From Streptomyces pacificus (GTDB taxonomy: Bacteria; Actinomycetota; Actinomycetes; Streptomycetales; Streptomycetaceae): a stretch of DNA of 64,000 bases. Below are positions 9,401 through 17,925 of this stretch, piece after piece. The position numbers and the translations under genes were made by a program. Position 1 is the first letter of the stretch. Every line of letters starts with the position of its first letter. The DNA lies in NCBI RefSeq assembly GCF_011766325.1, contig NZ_BLLG01000009.1:1-64000 (forward strand), given 5' to 3'. The notes beneath the pieces were generated by a model, which did not search any database, had not been told where the DNA came from, and saw only the letters and a list, made by a program, of their open reading frames with translations.

Positions 9401-9995
9401 GCCGGTCCGCGAAGCGGTGGACGCCCTCCGGGGTCACCGCGGCGTGTACGGGGTGGTCGTGCGGTTCCTCCGGGACCCGGGCGACCACCTCGTGTCCGTA
9501 CAGCAGCACGACGAGGGCGGGACGGGCCCCGGCCGCCTCCAGCCGGGCGAGGACCCGGTCGTACGAGCCGCCGCCGCGGCCGAGCCGCATGCCCCGCTCG
9601 TCCACCGCGAGTCCCGGCAGCAGGACCGTGTCCGCCTCCAGTACGGCCCTCTGTCCCAGCGGCGGACCCGCGGGCTCCGCCAGGCCGCGACGGGCCGGTA
9701 CCAGGCGGTCCGGCCCCTCGTACACCGCCCAATCGAGGTCGTTGTCGTCCAGCAGTACCGGGAGGAGCACCCGCACGCCCCGCGTGCGCAGCGCGTCGAG
9801 CAGCGTGCGCGTGCCGGGTTCGCGCCCCACGGAGACATAGGCGGCCACGGTGCGGGCGCCCGCCAGCTCCGGAAGCTCCACTGCGCGGCGGGCGAGAACC
9901 AGCGACGACTCGCGGACGTCTTCAGCGGACAGCAGGCGTCGTGCGTCGAGCAGTTCACGTCGAAGCGTGCCCTTTCCTGACATCTCGGAGCCCAT
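9390..9995 (-). CDS. 5-formyltetrahydrofolate cyclo-ligase
   Basis: The enzyme converts 5-formyl-THF to 5,10-methenyl-THF with ATP, salvaging a stalled folate form. The 201-residue protein has LLPG, then DERGMRLGRGGGSYDR (GRGGGSYDR at 139-147), the ATP/folate-binding signature, and the common C-terminal region VPEEPHDHPVHAAVTPEGVHRF. The ATG at 9995 has GAGG 6 bases upstream; a second ATG lies at 9983. It is divergent from galU with 93 bases between them. Confidence 0.93.
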   Translation of the reverse strand: MGSEMSGKGTLRRELLDARRLLSAEDVRESSLVLARRAVELPELAGARTVAAYVSVGREPGTRTLLDALRTRGVRVLLPVLLDDNDLDWAVYEGPDRLVPARRGLAEPAGPPLGQRAVLEADTVLLPGLAVDERGMRLGRGGGSYDRVLARLEAAGARPALVVLLYGHEVVARVPEEPHDHPVHAAVTPEGVHRFADRPTA

Positions 9996-10076
9996 GGCAA
10001 CCTCGCAATCACCTGTCAATATGACCGTATGGGGAGGAGTTAAGCGGACCCTCATCTTCTTCCCATAGCCACCGGA

Positions 10077-10082
10077 TATGGT
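10077..10082 (+). promoter_or_regulatory. -10 box of galU (leaderless promoter)
   Basis: TATGGT ends 6 bases before the galU ATG at 10089, so transcription probably starts at or near the A of the start codon. No Shine-Dalgarno sequence is present. Confidence 0.5.
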
Positions 10083-10088
10083 GCCCGC

Positions 10089-10991
10089 ATGAGTGAGTCG
10101 CACCCCAGGATCAGCAAGGCCGTCATCCCCGCCGCAGGCCTCGGCACCCGGTTCCTGCCGGCCACGAAGGCCACTCCCAAGGAGATGCTGCCCGTCGTCG
10201 ACAAGCCGGCGATCCAGTACGTGGTAGAAGAGGCCGTCGGCGCAGGCCTCTCGGATGTTCTCATGGTCACCGGGCGCAACAAGCGCCCCCTGGAGGACCA
10301 CTTCGACCGCAACTACGAACTGGAGGAGGCGCTCAGCCGCAAGGGCGACGCCGCGCGCCTCGCGCGGGTCCAGGAGTCCAGCGACCTCGCCACCATGCAC
10401 TATGTGCGCCAGGGCGACCCCAGGGGCCTCGGCCACGCCGTCCTGTGCGCCGCGCCCCACGTCGGCGAGCAGCCCTTCGCGGTACTCCTCGGTGACGACC
10501 TGATCGACCCCCGCGACCCGCTGCTGTCCCGGATGGTCGACGTCCGCGAGCGCGCGGGCGGCAGTGTCGTCGCCCTGATGGAGGTCGAGCCCTCCCAGGT
10601 CCACCTGTACGGCTGCGCGGCCGTGGAGGCCACCGGCGAGGACGGTGTCGTCCGGGTCACCGGGCTGGTGGAGAAGCCCGACCCGGCCGAGGCCCCCAGC
10701 AACTACGCGATCATCGGCCGCTACGTCCTCGACCCGGCCGTCTTCGGGATACTCCGCGAGACCGGGCCGGGCCGCGGGGGCGAGATCCAGCTCACCGACG
10801 CCCTGGAGACGCTCGCCGCCGACGAGGCGATCGGCGGGCCCGTGCACGGCGTCGTCTTCAAGGGCCGCCGCTACGACACCGGCGACCGCGGCGACTATCT
10901 GCGGGCCATTGTCAGACTCGCGTGCGAACGTGAAGACCTGGGCCCGGACTTCCGAGCCTGGCTTCGCCGTTATGTCACCGAGGAGATGTAG
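10089..10991 (+). CDS. galU: UTP--glucose-1-phosphate uridylyltransferase
   Basis: This enzyme makes UDP-glucose for cell-wall and polysaccharide synthesis. The 300-residue protein opens with the nucleotidyltransferase motif AAGLGTRFLPATKATPKEMLP (about 15-35), which holds the nucleotide-binding and catalytic residues. It continues with QYVVEEAV, the GLGHAVLCA and LGDDL sugar-nucleotide motifs, VEKPDPAEAPSNYAIIGRY, and GGEIQLTDAL near the end. The length is typical. It is the first gene of a same-strand run; glp starts 3 bases after its stop. Confidence 0.95.
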   Translation: MSESHPRISKAVIPAAGLGTRFLPATKATPKEMLPVVDKPAIQYVVEEAVGAGLSDVLMVTGRNKRPLEDHFDRNYELEEALSRKGDAARLARVQESSDLATMHYVRQGDPRGLGHAVLCAAPHVGEQPFAVLLGDDLIDPRDPLLSRMVDVRERAGGSVVALMEVEPSQVHLYGCAAVEATGEDGVVRVTGLVEKPDPAEAPSNYAIIGRYVLDPAVFGILRETGPGRGGEIQLTDALETLAADEAIGGPVHGVVFKGRRYDTGDRGDYLRAIVRLACEREDLGPDFRAWLRRYVTEEM

Positions 10992-10994
10992 CAC

Positions 10995-12455
10995 GTGAGC
11001 AGCACGGCAGCACCCGGCACGGGCTCCGGCCCCGCCACCCCGGCCGGGGACGGACCGGCCGGGCAGGTCCCCGGCGGCCGGCGGGGCCTGTGGTCGGTGG
11101 ACGACCATCTGGCGGATGTCCTCGGCGCGATCCAGCCGCTGGACCCGATCGACCTTCCGCTGTCCGACGCGCTGGGCTGCGTGCTGGTGCAGGACGTCAC
11201 GGTCACCGTGGCACTGCCGCCCTTCGACAACAGCTCGATGGACGGTTACGCGGTCCGCGTCGCCGACATCGCCCGCGCGGGCGAGGACGCCCCCGCCGTG
11301 CTCACCGTCGTCGGGGACATCGCCGCGGGCAGCGGCGAGGCACGCACCGTCGGCCCCGGGCAGGCCGCCCGGATCATGACCGGCGCCCCGCTGCCGCCCG
11401 GTGCCGAGGCCGTCGTCCCCGTGGAGTGGACCGACGGCGGCACGGGCGGCGGGCCCGCCACGGCCATGCGCCCGGCCGGCGCCGCCCCGCAGGGCGCGAC
11501 GGGCGAGGTGCGGGTGTACCGGCCCGCGGCGCCCGGCGCCCATGTGCGCGGCCGCGGCAGCGACGCCCGGGCGGGCGACCTCGCCCTGCCGGCGGGCACG
11601 GTCCTCGGGCCGCCGCAGATCGGCCTGCTCGCCGCGATCGGCCGCGGCACGGTGCGGGTGCGGCCGCGGCCCCGGGTCGTCGTCCTGTCCACCGGCAGCG
11701 AACTCGTCCAGCCGGGAGAGAAGCTGGGCGCGGGCAGGATCTACGACTCCAACAGCTTCGCGCTCACCGCCGCCGCCCGCGAGGCCGGGGCCATCGCCTA
11801 CCGGGTCGGCGCGGTCACCGACGACGCCGACGAGCTGCGCGCCACCATCGAGGACCAGCTCATCCGCGCCGATCTCCTGGTCACCACGGGCGGGGTCAGC
11901 GTCGGGGCGTACGACGTGGTCAAGGAGGCGCTGTCCGCCGCCGCCGAGGATGAGCCGGGTGCGGACGAGCCGGGTGCGGAGGAGCCGGGTGACGAGGAGC
12001 GGGGCGGCGGGGTCGGGCCGGGCGGGCGGCCTCGCCCTGCCGGCGGGGTCGACTTCCGCAGGCTCGCCATGCAGCCGGGCAAGCCCCAGGGCTTCGGCAC
12101 CATCGGCCCCGACCGCACCCCGCTGCTCGCCCTGCCCGGCAATCCCGTCTCCTCCTACGTGTCCTTCGAGCTGTTCGTCCGCCCCGCGATCCGCGCCCTG
12201 ATGGGCCTGGAGGACGTGCACCGGCCGCGGGTGCGCGCGGAGCTCCGCACGGACGAGGCGCTGACCTCGCCCGAGGGGAGGCGGCAGTTCCTGCGCGGTG
12301 CCTACGATGCGGAGAAGGGCACCGTCGCCCCCGTCGGCGGCAGCGGGTCGCATCTGGTCGCGGCCCTCGCCCGGGCGAACGCGCTCATCGTCGTCCCCGA
12401 AGGCACGACCACCGTCGAGCCGGGCACGGAGACGGAGGTGGTCCTGCTCGGATGA
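10995..12455 (+). CDS. glp: Gephyrin-like molybdotransferase Glp / MoeA
   Basis: This 486-residue MoeA/gephyrin-fold protein contains PPFDNSSMDGYAVR (N-terminal domain), GQAARIMTGAPLPPGAEAVVPVE, the MPT-binding domain STGSELVQPGE...YDSNS...TTGGVSVGAYD, and LPGNPVSSYVSFELFVRP. A Pro/Glu/Gly-rich insertion (EDEPGADEPGAEEPGDE) interrupts the central domain. Classical MoeA inserts molybdate into adenylated molybdopterin. In Actinobacteria the copy linked to a GlpR/SepX membrane protein (here 14525-15586) acts in cell division by binding FtsZ, so a divisome role is likely. GTG at 10995 has GAGGAG upstream inside the end of galU. Confidence 0.85.
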   Translation: MSSTAAPGTGSGPATPAGDGPAGQVPGGRRGLWSVDDHLADVLGAIQPLDPIDLPLSDALGCVLVQDVTVTVALPPFDNSSMDGYAVRVADIARAGEDAPAVLTVVGDIAAGSGEARTVGPGQAARIMTGAPLPPGAEAVVPVEWTDGGTGGGPATAMRPAGAAPQGATGEVRVYRPAAPGAHVRGRGSDARAGDLALPAGTVLGPPQIGLLAAIGRGTVRVRPRPRVVVLSTGSELVQPGEKLGAGRIYDSNSFALTAAAREAGAIAYRVGAVTDDADELRATIEDQLIRADLLVTTGGVSVGAYDVVKEALSAAAEDEPGADEPGAEEPGDEERGGGVGPGGRPRPAGGVDFRRLAMQPGKPQGFGTIGPDRTPLLALPGNPVSSYVSFELFVRPAIRALMGLEDVHRPRVRAELRTDEALTSPEGRRQFLRGAYDAEKGTVAPVGGSGSHLVAALARANALIVVPEGTTTVEPGTETEVVLLG

Positions 12456-12510
12456 GCGCGAGGCCGTGGCGGTAGCGTGTCTCACCACACAGTGACCGGG
12501 AGCCACAGCC

Positions 12511-13002
12511 ATGAGTGCGCAGCGAGGACTGACCCATATCGACGAGGCGGGCGCGGCCCGTATGGTCGACGTCTCGGAGAAGGACGTCACCGCGCGCACC
12601 GCGCGGGCGAGCGGCCGGGTCCTGGTCTCGCCGCGCGTCGTCGAACTGCTGCGGGGGGAGGGCGTCCCGAAGGGCGATGCCCTCGCCACCGCCCGGATCG
12701 CGGGCATCATGGGCGCCAAGCGCACACCTGACCTGATCCCGCTGTGCCACCCGCTGGCGATCTCCGGAGTGAAACTGGATCTCTCGGTGGCCGACGACGC
12801 CGTCGAGATCCTCGCCACCGTGCGGACGACCGATCGCACGGGCGTCGAGATGGAGGCCCTGACCGCGGTGTCCGTGGCCGCGCTGACGGTCGTCGACATG
12901 GTCAAGGCGGTCGACAAGGCCGCCGTGATCACCGACGTCCGGGTCGAGGAGAAGTCCGGCGGGAAGTCCGGCCACTGGTCCCGCCCGGAGGCCGGGCGAT
13001 GA
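12511..13002 (+). CDS. moaC: Cyclic pyranopterin monophosphate synthase
   Basis: This 163-residue protein carries out the second half of cyclic pyranopterin formation from GTP in molybdenum cofactor synthesis, after MoaA. Family motifs are MVDVSEKDVTARTA, the active-site strip KRTPDLIPLCHPL (LCHPL at 78-82), TDRTGVEMEALTAVSVAALTVVDMVKA and the DVRVEEKSGGKSG ending. The ATG at 12511 is preceded by GGGAG. Its stop overlaps the next ATG (ATGA), indicating translational coupling to moaB. No moaA is in the window. Confidence 0.95.
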   Translation: MSAQRGLTHIDEAGAARMVDVSEKDVTARTARASGRVLVSPRVVELLRGEGVPKGDALATARIAGIMGAKRTPDLIPLCHPLAISGVKLDLSVADDAVEILATVRTTDRTGVEMEALTAVSVAALTVVDMVKAVDKAAVITDVRVEEKSGGKSGHWSRPEAGR

Positions 13003-13760
13003 CCCCGCGGGCGGGGGAGGCGCACGGCCCCGCTGCCGGCGGGGCGTCCGGTTCCGGGCCCCGGGCCGCCGGGCCGGTTCACCCGCCGCGCCGAGCGCTC
13101 GTCGTGACCGCCTCCAACCGGGCCTCGGCGGGGGTGTACGAGGACCGGGGCGGACCCCTTCTGGCCGAGGGACTCGCGCGGATGGGCTTCCAGGTCGACG
13201 GCCCCCGGGTGGTTCCCGACGGGGAGCCGGTCGAGAAGGCCCTGAGGGAGGGCGTGGCAGCCGCGTACGACGTCATCCTCACCACCGGCGGTACCGGGAT
13301 CTCGCCCACCGACCGCACCCCGGACGCCACCGCCAGGGTCCTCGACTACGAGATCCCCGGCATTCCCGAGGCGATCCGCGCCCACGGTCTCGCGAAGCTG
13401 CCCACCGCGGCGCTGTCCCGGGGCCTCGCCGGGGTCGCGGAGCGCACCCTGATCGTCAATCTCCCGGGGTCCTCGGGCGGCGTGCGCGACGGGCTGGCCG
13501 TGCTGTCCCGGATGCTGCCGCACGCCGTGGACCAGCTGCACGGCGGAGACCACCCGCCGTCGGCCGCGAAGCCTGAACCGGCTGAACCGGCTGAACCGGC
13601 CGTACCCGCCGAGCCGGCCGAACCGCCGGAACGGGTTGAACCGGCCGTGCCCGCGGCGCCGCCCGAACCTGCCGGGCCCCCCGCGACCACCGCGCCCACC
13701 GTGCCCGCCGTGCCCGCCGAACCCGCCGGGCCGTCGGGCTCCGCAGGGAGCCCCCGCTGA
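12999..13760 (+). CDS. moaB: MoaB/Mog-type molybdopterin adenylyltransferase domain protein with Pro/Glu tail
   Basis: The core (about residues 25-185) is a MoaB/MogA fold: ALVVTASNRASAGVYEDRGGPLLAEGL, TTGGTGISPTDRTPDATARVLDYEIPGIPEAIR and VNLPGSSGGVRDGLAVL, the molybdopterin-binding motifs. This type adenylates molybdopterin before metal insertion. Residues from about 188 to the end (253) are a proline/glutamate/alanine repeat tail (AEPAEPAEP, PPEPAGPP) not needed for the fold. The ATG at 12999 overlaps the moaC stop. Confidence 0.9.
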   Translation: MTPRAGEAHGPAAGGASGSGPRAAGPVHPPRRALVVTASNRASAGVYEDRGGPLLAEGLARMGFQVDGPRVVPDGEPVEKALREGVAAAYDVILTTGGTGISPTDRTPDATARVLDYEIPGIPEAIRAHGLAKLPTAALSRGLAGVAERTLIVNLPGSSGGVRDGLAVLSRMLPHAVDQLHGGDHPPSAAKPEPAEPAEPAVPAEPAEPPERVEPAVPAAPPEPAGPPATTAPTVPAVPAEPAGPSGSAGSPR

Positions 13761-14383
13761 ACATCCACTCCTGGCCCGTGGTCCTGGCGGACGGAGACGT
13801 GACCCTCCGCCCGATAAAACTGCGTGACCAGCGGGCATGGCGGGAAGTGAACCGGCGCAACAGGGAGTGGCTGCGCCCCTGGGAGGCGACCGTCCCACCG
13901 CCGGCTCCCGGCGGGCCGGTCGTGCAGCGCCCCACGTACCGGCAGATGGTGCGCCATCTGCGCGCCGAGGCCAATGCCGGGCGCATGCTGCCGTTCGTGG
14001 TCGAGTACCGGGGCGGCCTCGTCGGCCAGCTCACCGTCGCCGGCATCACCTGGGGCTCGATGTGCTCGGGCCACGTCGGCTACTGGGTCGACCGCGAGGT
14101 CGCCGGCCGGGGGGTGATGCCCACGGCCGTGGCGCTGGCGGTCGACCACTGCTTCCACCGCATCGGCCTGCACCGTGTCGAGATCTGCATCCGTCCCGAG
14201 AACGGGCCGAGCCGCAGGGTGGTGGAGAAGCTCGGATTCCGCGAGGAAGGGCTCCGCCCGCGCTATCTCCACATCGACGGAGCATGGCGGGACCATCTGG
14301 TGTTCGCGCTCACGGCGGAGGAGGTTCCCGGGGGGCTCCTGCGCCGCTGGCATCACGCGCGATCCGCCCGACACGAGAAATGA
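13757..14383 (+). CDS. RimJ/RimL-type GNAT acetyltransferase
   Basis: This is a ribosomal-protein-alanine-type N-acetyltransferase of about 208 residues. The GNAT core is visible: VTLRPIKLRDQRAWREVNRRNREWLRPWEAT, then FVVEYRGGLVGQLTV, HVGYWVDREVAGRGVMPTAVALAVDHCF, and RVEICIRPENGPSRRVVEKLGFREEG. Homologues begin MNIxSWPV; that point here is a CTG at 13757 overlapping the moaB stop as CTGA, with AGGGAG 6 bases upstream. The first standard start is a GTG at 13778 with no ribosome site. The CTG is therefore preferred. The true protein target is not known. Confidence 0.85.
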   Translation: MNIHSWPVVLADGDVTLRPIKLRDQRAWREVNRRNREWLRPWEATVPPPAPGGPVVQRPTYRQMVRHLRAEANAGRMLPFVVEYRGGLVGQLTVAGITWGSMCSGHVGYWVDREVAGRGVMPTAVALAVDHCFHRIGLHRVEICIRPENGPSRRVVEKLGFREEGLRPRYLHIDGAWRDHLVFALTAEEVPGGLLRRWHHARSARHEK

Positions 14384-14511
14384 AATAGGCGTTCGAATTT
14401 CGCCGCTCCTCGATCGCCCGTTGATCTGAAGAATCGCAAAAAAGGCAGTCGGATCAGCCAGATCGTGCGACACACCGGGCCGATTGGCCGATGCGCCCGC
14501 GCGAATCCCTC

Positions 14512-14517
14512 TACGGT
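14512..14517 (+). promoter_or_regulatory. -10 box of sepX (leaderless promoter)
   Basis: TACGGT lies 7 bases before the GTG start at 14525 and there is no ribosome site. It suggests that sepX has its own leaderless promoter in addition to any read-through from the galU run. Confidence 0.5.
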
Positions 14518-14524
14518 GTGATGC

Positions 14525-15586
14525 GTGAGCAGCAGCGGCCTCATTTACGCAGTCATCGTCGGGGCCTGGGCCGCCTACTTGGTGCCGATGTGGCTCCGCA
14601 GGCAGGACGAGCTCAACGAGGCCCGTCCGACCGAACGCTTCAGCACCGCCATCCGGCTGCTGTCCGGACGGGCGGGAATGGAGCGCCGGTACGCCAAGGA
14701 GCTGCGCGAGCGCACCACCGAGGACGACCCCGCCACCGACACCGGCACCGCCCCGGCGTCCGAGACGGACCGGCTGAGTTCCGTCGACGTCCGGGAGTTC
14801 GCCGCGCCCCCGGCCAGGACCGAGGCGCGGGTGGCCGTGCCGCCCGTCCCGGCCCGGTCCCGCAGGGAGCGGGCACCCCGGCCGAACGGCACCGCGGCAG
14901 CGGAACGCGCCCGGCGCTCCAAGGTGCTCGCCCGCCGCCGTCGCACCACCGTGCTCCTCTTCCTCGCCTTCACGCTCGGCGCGATCGTCGCCGCCGTCGG
15001 CGGACTGGGCCTGCTGTGGGCGCCGGCGGTCCCCGCGCTCCTCCTCAGTGCCTATATCGCCTATCTGCGGGCCCAGGAGCGCCGCCGTTTCGTGTACGTG
15101 ATGGACCGGCGCCATGCCGAGGCGGCCGCGCAGCGGCTGCGGGAGACCCGCTCGCGCCGCCGGCCCGTCGCCGCCCGCGACCAGGACGACGCGGCCCCGG
15201 CACGGCCCGAACCCGAGCCGGCCCCCGCGGTCTCGCCGCAGGAGGCGGGCCGCCGCGCCCTGGTCGAGCAGACCGACCACGCCGAGTGGGTGGACCAGCA
15301 GCGCGACCCGGGCCCCGGGCGCGGCGACAGCTGGGACCCGGTCCCGGTGCCGCTCCCCACGTACGTCACCGCACCGGTCGCCCCGCGCGCCACGAGCGGC
15401 ATCGACGTCGCGGACCCGGAGACCTGGAGCTCGGCCCGCTCCTCGACGGCCGATCCGGCGGCGTCCTCCGCCCCGCAGCCCCCGCGCCAGCGCACCACCC
15501 CGCCGCGCCGCACCCGTGAACACGGCCGCACGCCGCTCTTCGACCAGTACGCGGACGAGGACCGGCCCCGCGCCGCGAACGAGTAG
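14525..15586 (+). CDS. sepX: SepX/GlpR-type divisome membrane protein
   Basis: This 353-residue protein has one N-terminal membrane helix (about 5-23, LIYAVIVGAWAAYLVPMWL) followed by the family segment RRQDELNEARPTERFSTAIRLLS, a charged Pro-rich linker, a second hydrophobic pair (about 141-181), and a long cytoplasmic tail rich in Arg/Pro/Ala. This matches the actinobacterial family that includes Streptomyces SepX (needed for normal septation) and Corynebacterium GlpR (membrane receptor of Glp). The co-located glp gene supports the call. GTG start; probable own promoter. Confidence 0.82.
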   Translation: MSSSGLIYAVIVGAWAAYLVPMWLRRQDELNEARPTERFSTAIRLLSGRAGMERRYAKELRERTTEDDPATDTGTAPASETDRLSSVDVREFAAPPARTEARVAVPPVPARSRRERAPRPNGTAAAERARRSKVLARRRRTTVLLFLAFTLGAIVAAVGGLGLLWAPAVPALLLSAYIAYLRAQERRRFVYVMDRRHAEAAAQRLRETRSRRRPVAARDQDDAAPARPEPEPAPAVSPQEAGRRALVEQTDHAEWVDQQRDPGPGRGDSWDPVPVPLPTYVTAPVAPRATSGIDVADPETWSSARSSTADPAASSAPQPPRQRTTPPRRTREHGRTPLFDQYADEDRPRAANE

Positions 15587-15679
15587 CGGCCCCCGGCCGA
15601 CGGGTGGCGCCACCGGGCCGGGCAGGCGTCCGGGCCTCCGGGAATCCGCCCGGCCCGACCAGCGAGGAACGGATTTCCA

Positions 15680-15699
15680 AGCACCCCGATCGGGGTGCT
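15680..15699. promoter_or_regulatory. 20-bp perfect palindrome before tRNA-Ala
   Basis: AGCACCCCGATCGGGGTGCT is a perfect palindrome lying between sepX and the tRNA. It may end sepX transcription. TAAGGT, overlapping its right edge (15699-15704), may be the tRNA -10 box. Confidence 0.5.
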
Positions 15700-15718
15700 A
15701 AGGTTTCACCCGTTGCAA

Positions 15719-15792
15719 GGGCCTGTGGCGCAGTCCGGTAGCGCACCTCGTTCGCATCGAGGGGGTCAGGGGTTCAAATCCCCTCAGGTCCA
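15719..15792 (+). tRNA. tRNA-Ala (CGC)
   Basis: The 74-base cloverleaf is clear. The acceptor stem is GGGCCTG pairing with CAGGTCC (one G-T pair), and the discriminator base is A. The D-loop contains AGTCCGGTAG. The anticodon stem CCTCG/CGAGG encloses the loop TTCGCAT, giving anticodon CGC (codon GCG, alanine). The T-arm is GGGGTTCAAATCCCC. CCA is not encoded. It marks the start of the accessory island and is a plausible integration site. Confidence 0.95.
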
Positions 15793-15804
15793 CGCAGGCG
15801 CCGT

Positions 15805-16030
15805 TCTTGAGCTAGCTCAAGGCCGGTTGACGAAATCCCGTTTGATCTTCGGATCGGGCGGGATTTTCGTCGTTTGTGGGGTGTGTTCGAGGGTGTTCGG
15901 GGTGGTGAATGGCGGAGGCCGGGCGTCGTCGGCGTGCGGGAAGCCTGCCGCGCCGTGTTGGGAGCAGCACGGCCAGCCCCGAGGGCGCGGGGCTGGCCGT
16001 GATCGCGGTGTGTGGTTGTTCAGCGTGTGG
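15805..16030 (+). repeat. Island-flanking structured repeat, copy A
   Basis: About 225 bases starting 10 bases after the tRNA are clearly related to copy B at 22288-22515. The best part is a 43-base hairpin at 15829-15871 (stem GACGAAATCCCG with CGGGATTTTCGTC and GATC/GATC around a TTCG tetraloop). It is preceded by a CTTGAGCTAGCTCAAG palindrome and followed by GTTCGGGGTGGTGAATGGCGG. No protein is recognised. It looks like a strong intrinsic terminator or structured RNA element duplicated at both ends of the island. Confidence 0.7.
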
Positions 16031-16061
16031 GGCTGTTTCAGCTCGGCGGGGGCCGTCCAGG

Positions 16062-17889
16062 GCGACTCTGGTGCGCAATTCGTGTGTCAACTGGCGAGTT
16101 TGTAGCTGAGTCGGGTGAGGTGGCTGCTGCGTGAGCGGTCCAGGGGCTGCCCGGCCCAGTGGGCGTCGAGTCGCACGATGTTGATGGCGGTGGCGGAGAG
16201 GGCGTGTTGGAGGCGGACCTTGGGCAGTCCGCGGTAGCGGGCCTGGCGGATCCCGGTGACGTCCAGGGCCTGGTTGACGGTGCCCTCCACCCCGGCCCGC
16301 AGCTTGTACCGGGTCTTGAAGGAGTCGGTCTTCTGCACGGCGCGGGCGGCGGCGAGGGTTTCGTGCAGTTCCTTCGGCCGCAGTGTGAGCATGCGGTTGC
16401 CGCGGGCCGCTGCGGTGCACTTGCCGCGGGAGGGGCAGGTGCGGCAGTCGGCCTTGGCGAATTCCACGACGATAGCGTCGCGGCCGTGCTGGGTGACGGG
16501 ATACCAGCCGCTGCTGGTCCGTCCTTCGGGGCAGCGGGCCTGGCGGGTCTTCCAGTCGACGGTGAAGGCGGCCTTGTCGAAGCCGCTCGCGGCTTTGGCC
16601 TCTGCCGAGTGGTCGAGCGGGGCCGGGGTGACCATGTCGGTGCCCTGCTTCGCGGCGTCGTGGATGAGGTCGGCGGAGGGGTAGCCGGAGTCCAGGTAGT
16701 GCTCACCGGGCCGCAGTCCGTGCTCGTCGAGCCGCTGCTGGATGGGGGCGGTAGCCTTCACGTCCGGCACGGTGGCGTCGGTGGTCATCACATCGGTGAT
16801 CAGGTTCGGAGGCAGGATGCCGCCCCCGGCTTCGGCTTCGGCCGGAGCGTGGCAGCTCTCGGTCAGGTGGATCTTGTAGCCGCACCAGAACAGGTCTTCG
16901 CCCTTGGCGGCCCAGCGTGCGTCGGTGTCGTAGGGGGAGGCCAGGCGGATACTGCCGGGCGGGACGCCGCCTGTCTCGGCCTCCCGCTTCCTGACCACCT
17001 CCCGCCCGCGCGCATCGGTGTGCAGGTAGTAGGTCTGCACCAGCACCTGCGGCAGGGTCTGCACGGCCTCGATGTCGCGGATCCAGGGCGGGGCGGCAGG
17101 CGCGTAGGCCGCCCGGCACAGCGTCAGGGCGTCCTGGCCGAAGACGTGGGCCAGCTTCTCGCGCTTGGTCTGGGACGACGGCATCGTCCAGCCGTTGATC
17201 CGCTCGCCGTAGCGATGGGCGAACTCCGCCACGTCGATTGTGTCCGACAACCAGGACGGTGCCGCGACCGCGAGTGCTTCCAGGGCCGCGCGGACGCTCT
17301 CCCCGGCCAGCTCCGTGCGGTTCAGGTCCCGCACCGCGCTGATGACGTGGGTGGCGTCGGTGCGCTGCTTGCCACCGGCGGCCACCAGGCCGGCGTCCTT
17401 GCAGTACTCCAGCAGCCGGTCGAACACCACTCGCTCCAGGCCGTGTTCGGCAAGGCAGGCGCGGGAGCGGGGCGGCACGGTGTGGTCGAAACCGGTGTCG
17501 GCGAGCTCCATCCCGAGGGCGTACTTCCAGTCGATGGCCCGCACCGTCATGGCCGCGGCCTGCCGGTCGGTCAGGTTCTCAGCGAACTGCAGCACCGTCA
17601 CCAGCGACAACACACCCGGCGACAGCCCAGGGGTGCCGCGCGTACCGAACGCCTCGGCGAACGGCTCGTCGGCGAACACCTCGGCCAGCCGGTCGCGGAC
17701 CCGTATCGGCAGGCTCCCTTTGGGGAAAGCCTTGCGGGCGATCTTCGCGGTCTGCTCCGGTACCGGTGGCAGGGCCTTGGGCTGCATCGACATCTCTCAC
17801 CCCTGCGGCCGAGGAACGGGGAACCGGCCGCAGGGCCGATCACGCCGCGGCCATCGGACTCCGCGTCAGGAATTGCGCACCAGAGTCGC
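16062..17889 (-). mobile_element. IS1182-family insertion sequence, complete
   Basis: The 1828-bp element is bounded by perfect 20-bp inverted repeats: GCGACTCTGGTGCGCAATTC at 16062-16081 and its reverse complement at 17870-17889. It contains one intact transposase. No obvious target duplication is seen at the flanks (CCAGG versus AGATC). It is inserted in copy A of the island-flanking repeat. Confidence 0.9.
16087..17793 (-). CDS. IS1182-family transposase
   Basis: This 568-residue transposase begins MSMQPKALPPVPEQTAKIARKAFPKG, with the N-terminal DUF772-type region (RDRLAEVFADEPFAEAFGTRGTPGLSP, LQFAENLTDRQAAAMTVRAIDWKYALG). It continues with TDATHVISAVRDLNR, DSGYPSADLIHDAAKQG and a cysteine cluster CRTCPSRGKCTAAARGNRMLTLRPKE near the C-terminal DDE region. 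The length is normal and the frame is intact, so it may be active. It spans almost the whole element between the inverted repeats. Confidence 0.92.
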   Translation of the reverse strand: MSMQPKALPPVPEQTAKIARKAFPKGSLPIRVRDRLAEVFADEPFAEAFGTRGTPGLSPGVLSLVTVLQFAENLTDRQAAAMTVRAIDWKYALGMELADTGFDHTVPPRSRACLAEHGLERVVFDRLLEYCKDAGLVAAGGKQRTDATHVISAVRDLNRTELAGESVRAALEALAVAAPSWLSDTIDVAEFAHRYGERINGWTMPSSQTKREKLAHVFGQDALTLCRAAYAPAAPPWIRDIEAVQTLPQVLVQTYYLHTDARGREVVRKREAETGGVPPGSIRLASPYDTDARWAAKGEDLFWCGYKIHLTESCHAPAEAEAGGGILPPNLITDVMTTDATVPDVKATAPIQQRLDEHGLRPGEHYLDSGYPSADLIHDAAKQGTDMVTPAPLDHSAEAKAASGFDKAAFTVDWKTRQARCPEGRTSSGWYPVTQHGRDAIVVEFAKADCRTCPSRGKCTAAARGNRMLTLRPKELHETLAAARAVQKTDSFKTRYKLRAGVEGTVNQALDVTGIRQARYRGLPKVRLQHALSATAINIVRLDAHWAGQPLDRSRSSHLTRLSYKLAS

Positions 17890-17925
17890 AGATCCACTCA
17901 AAGACTCATGAACCGACCACTAAGA

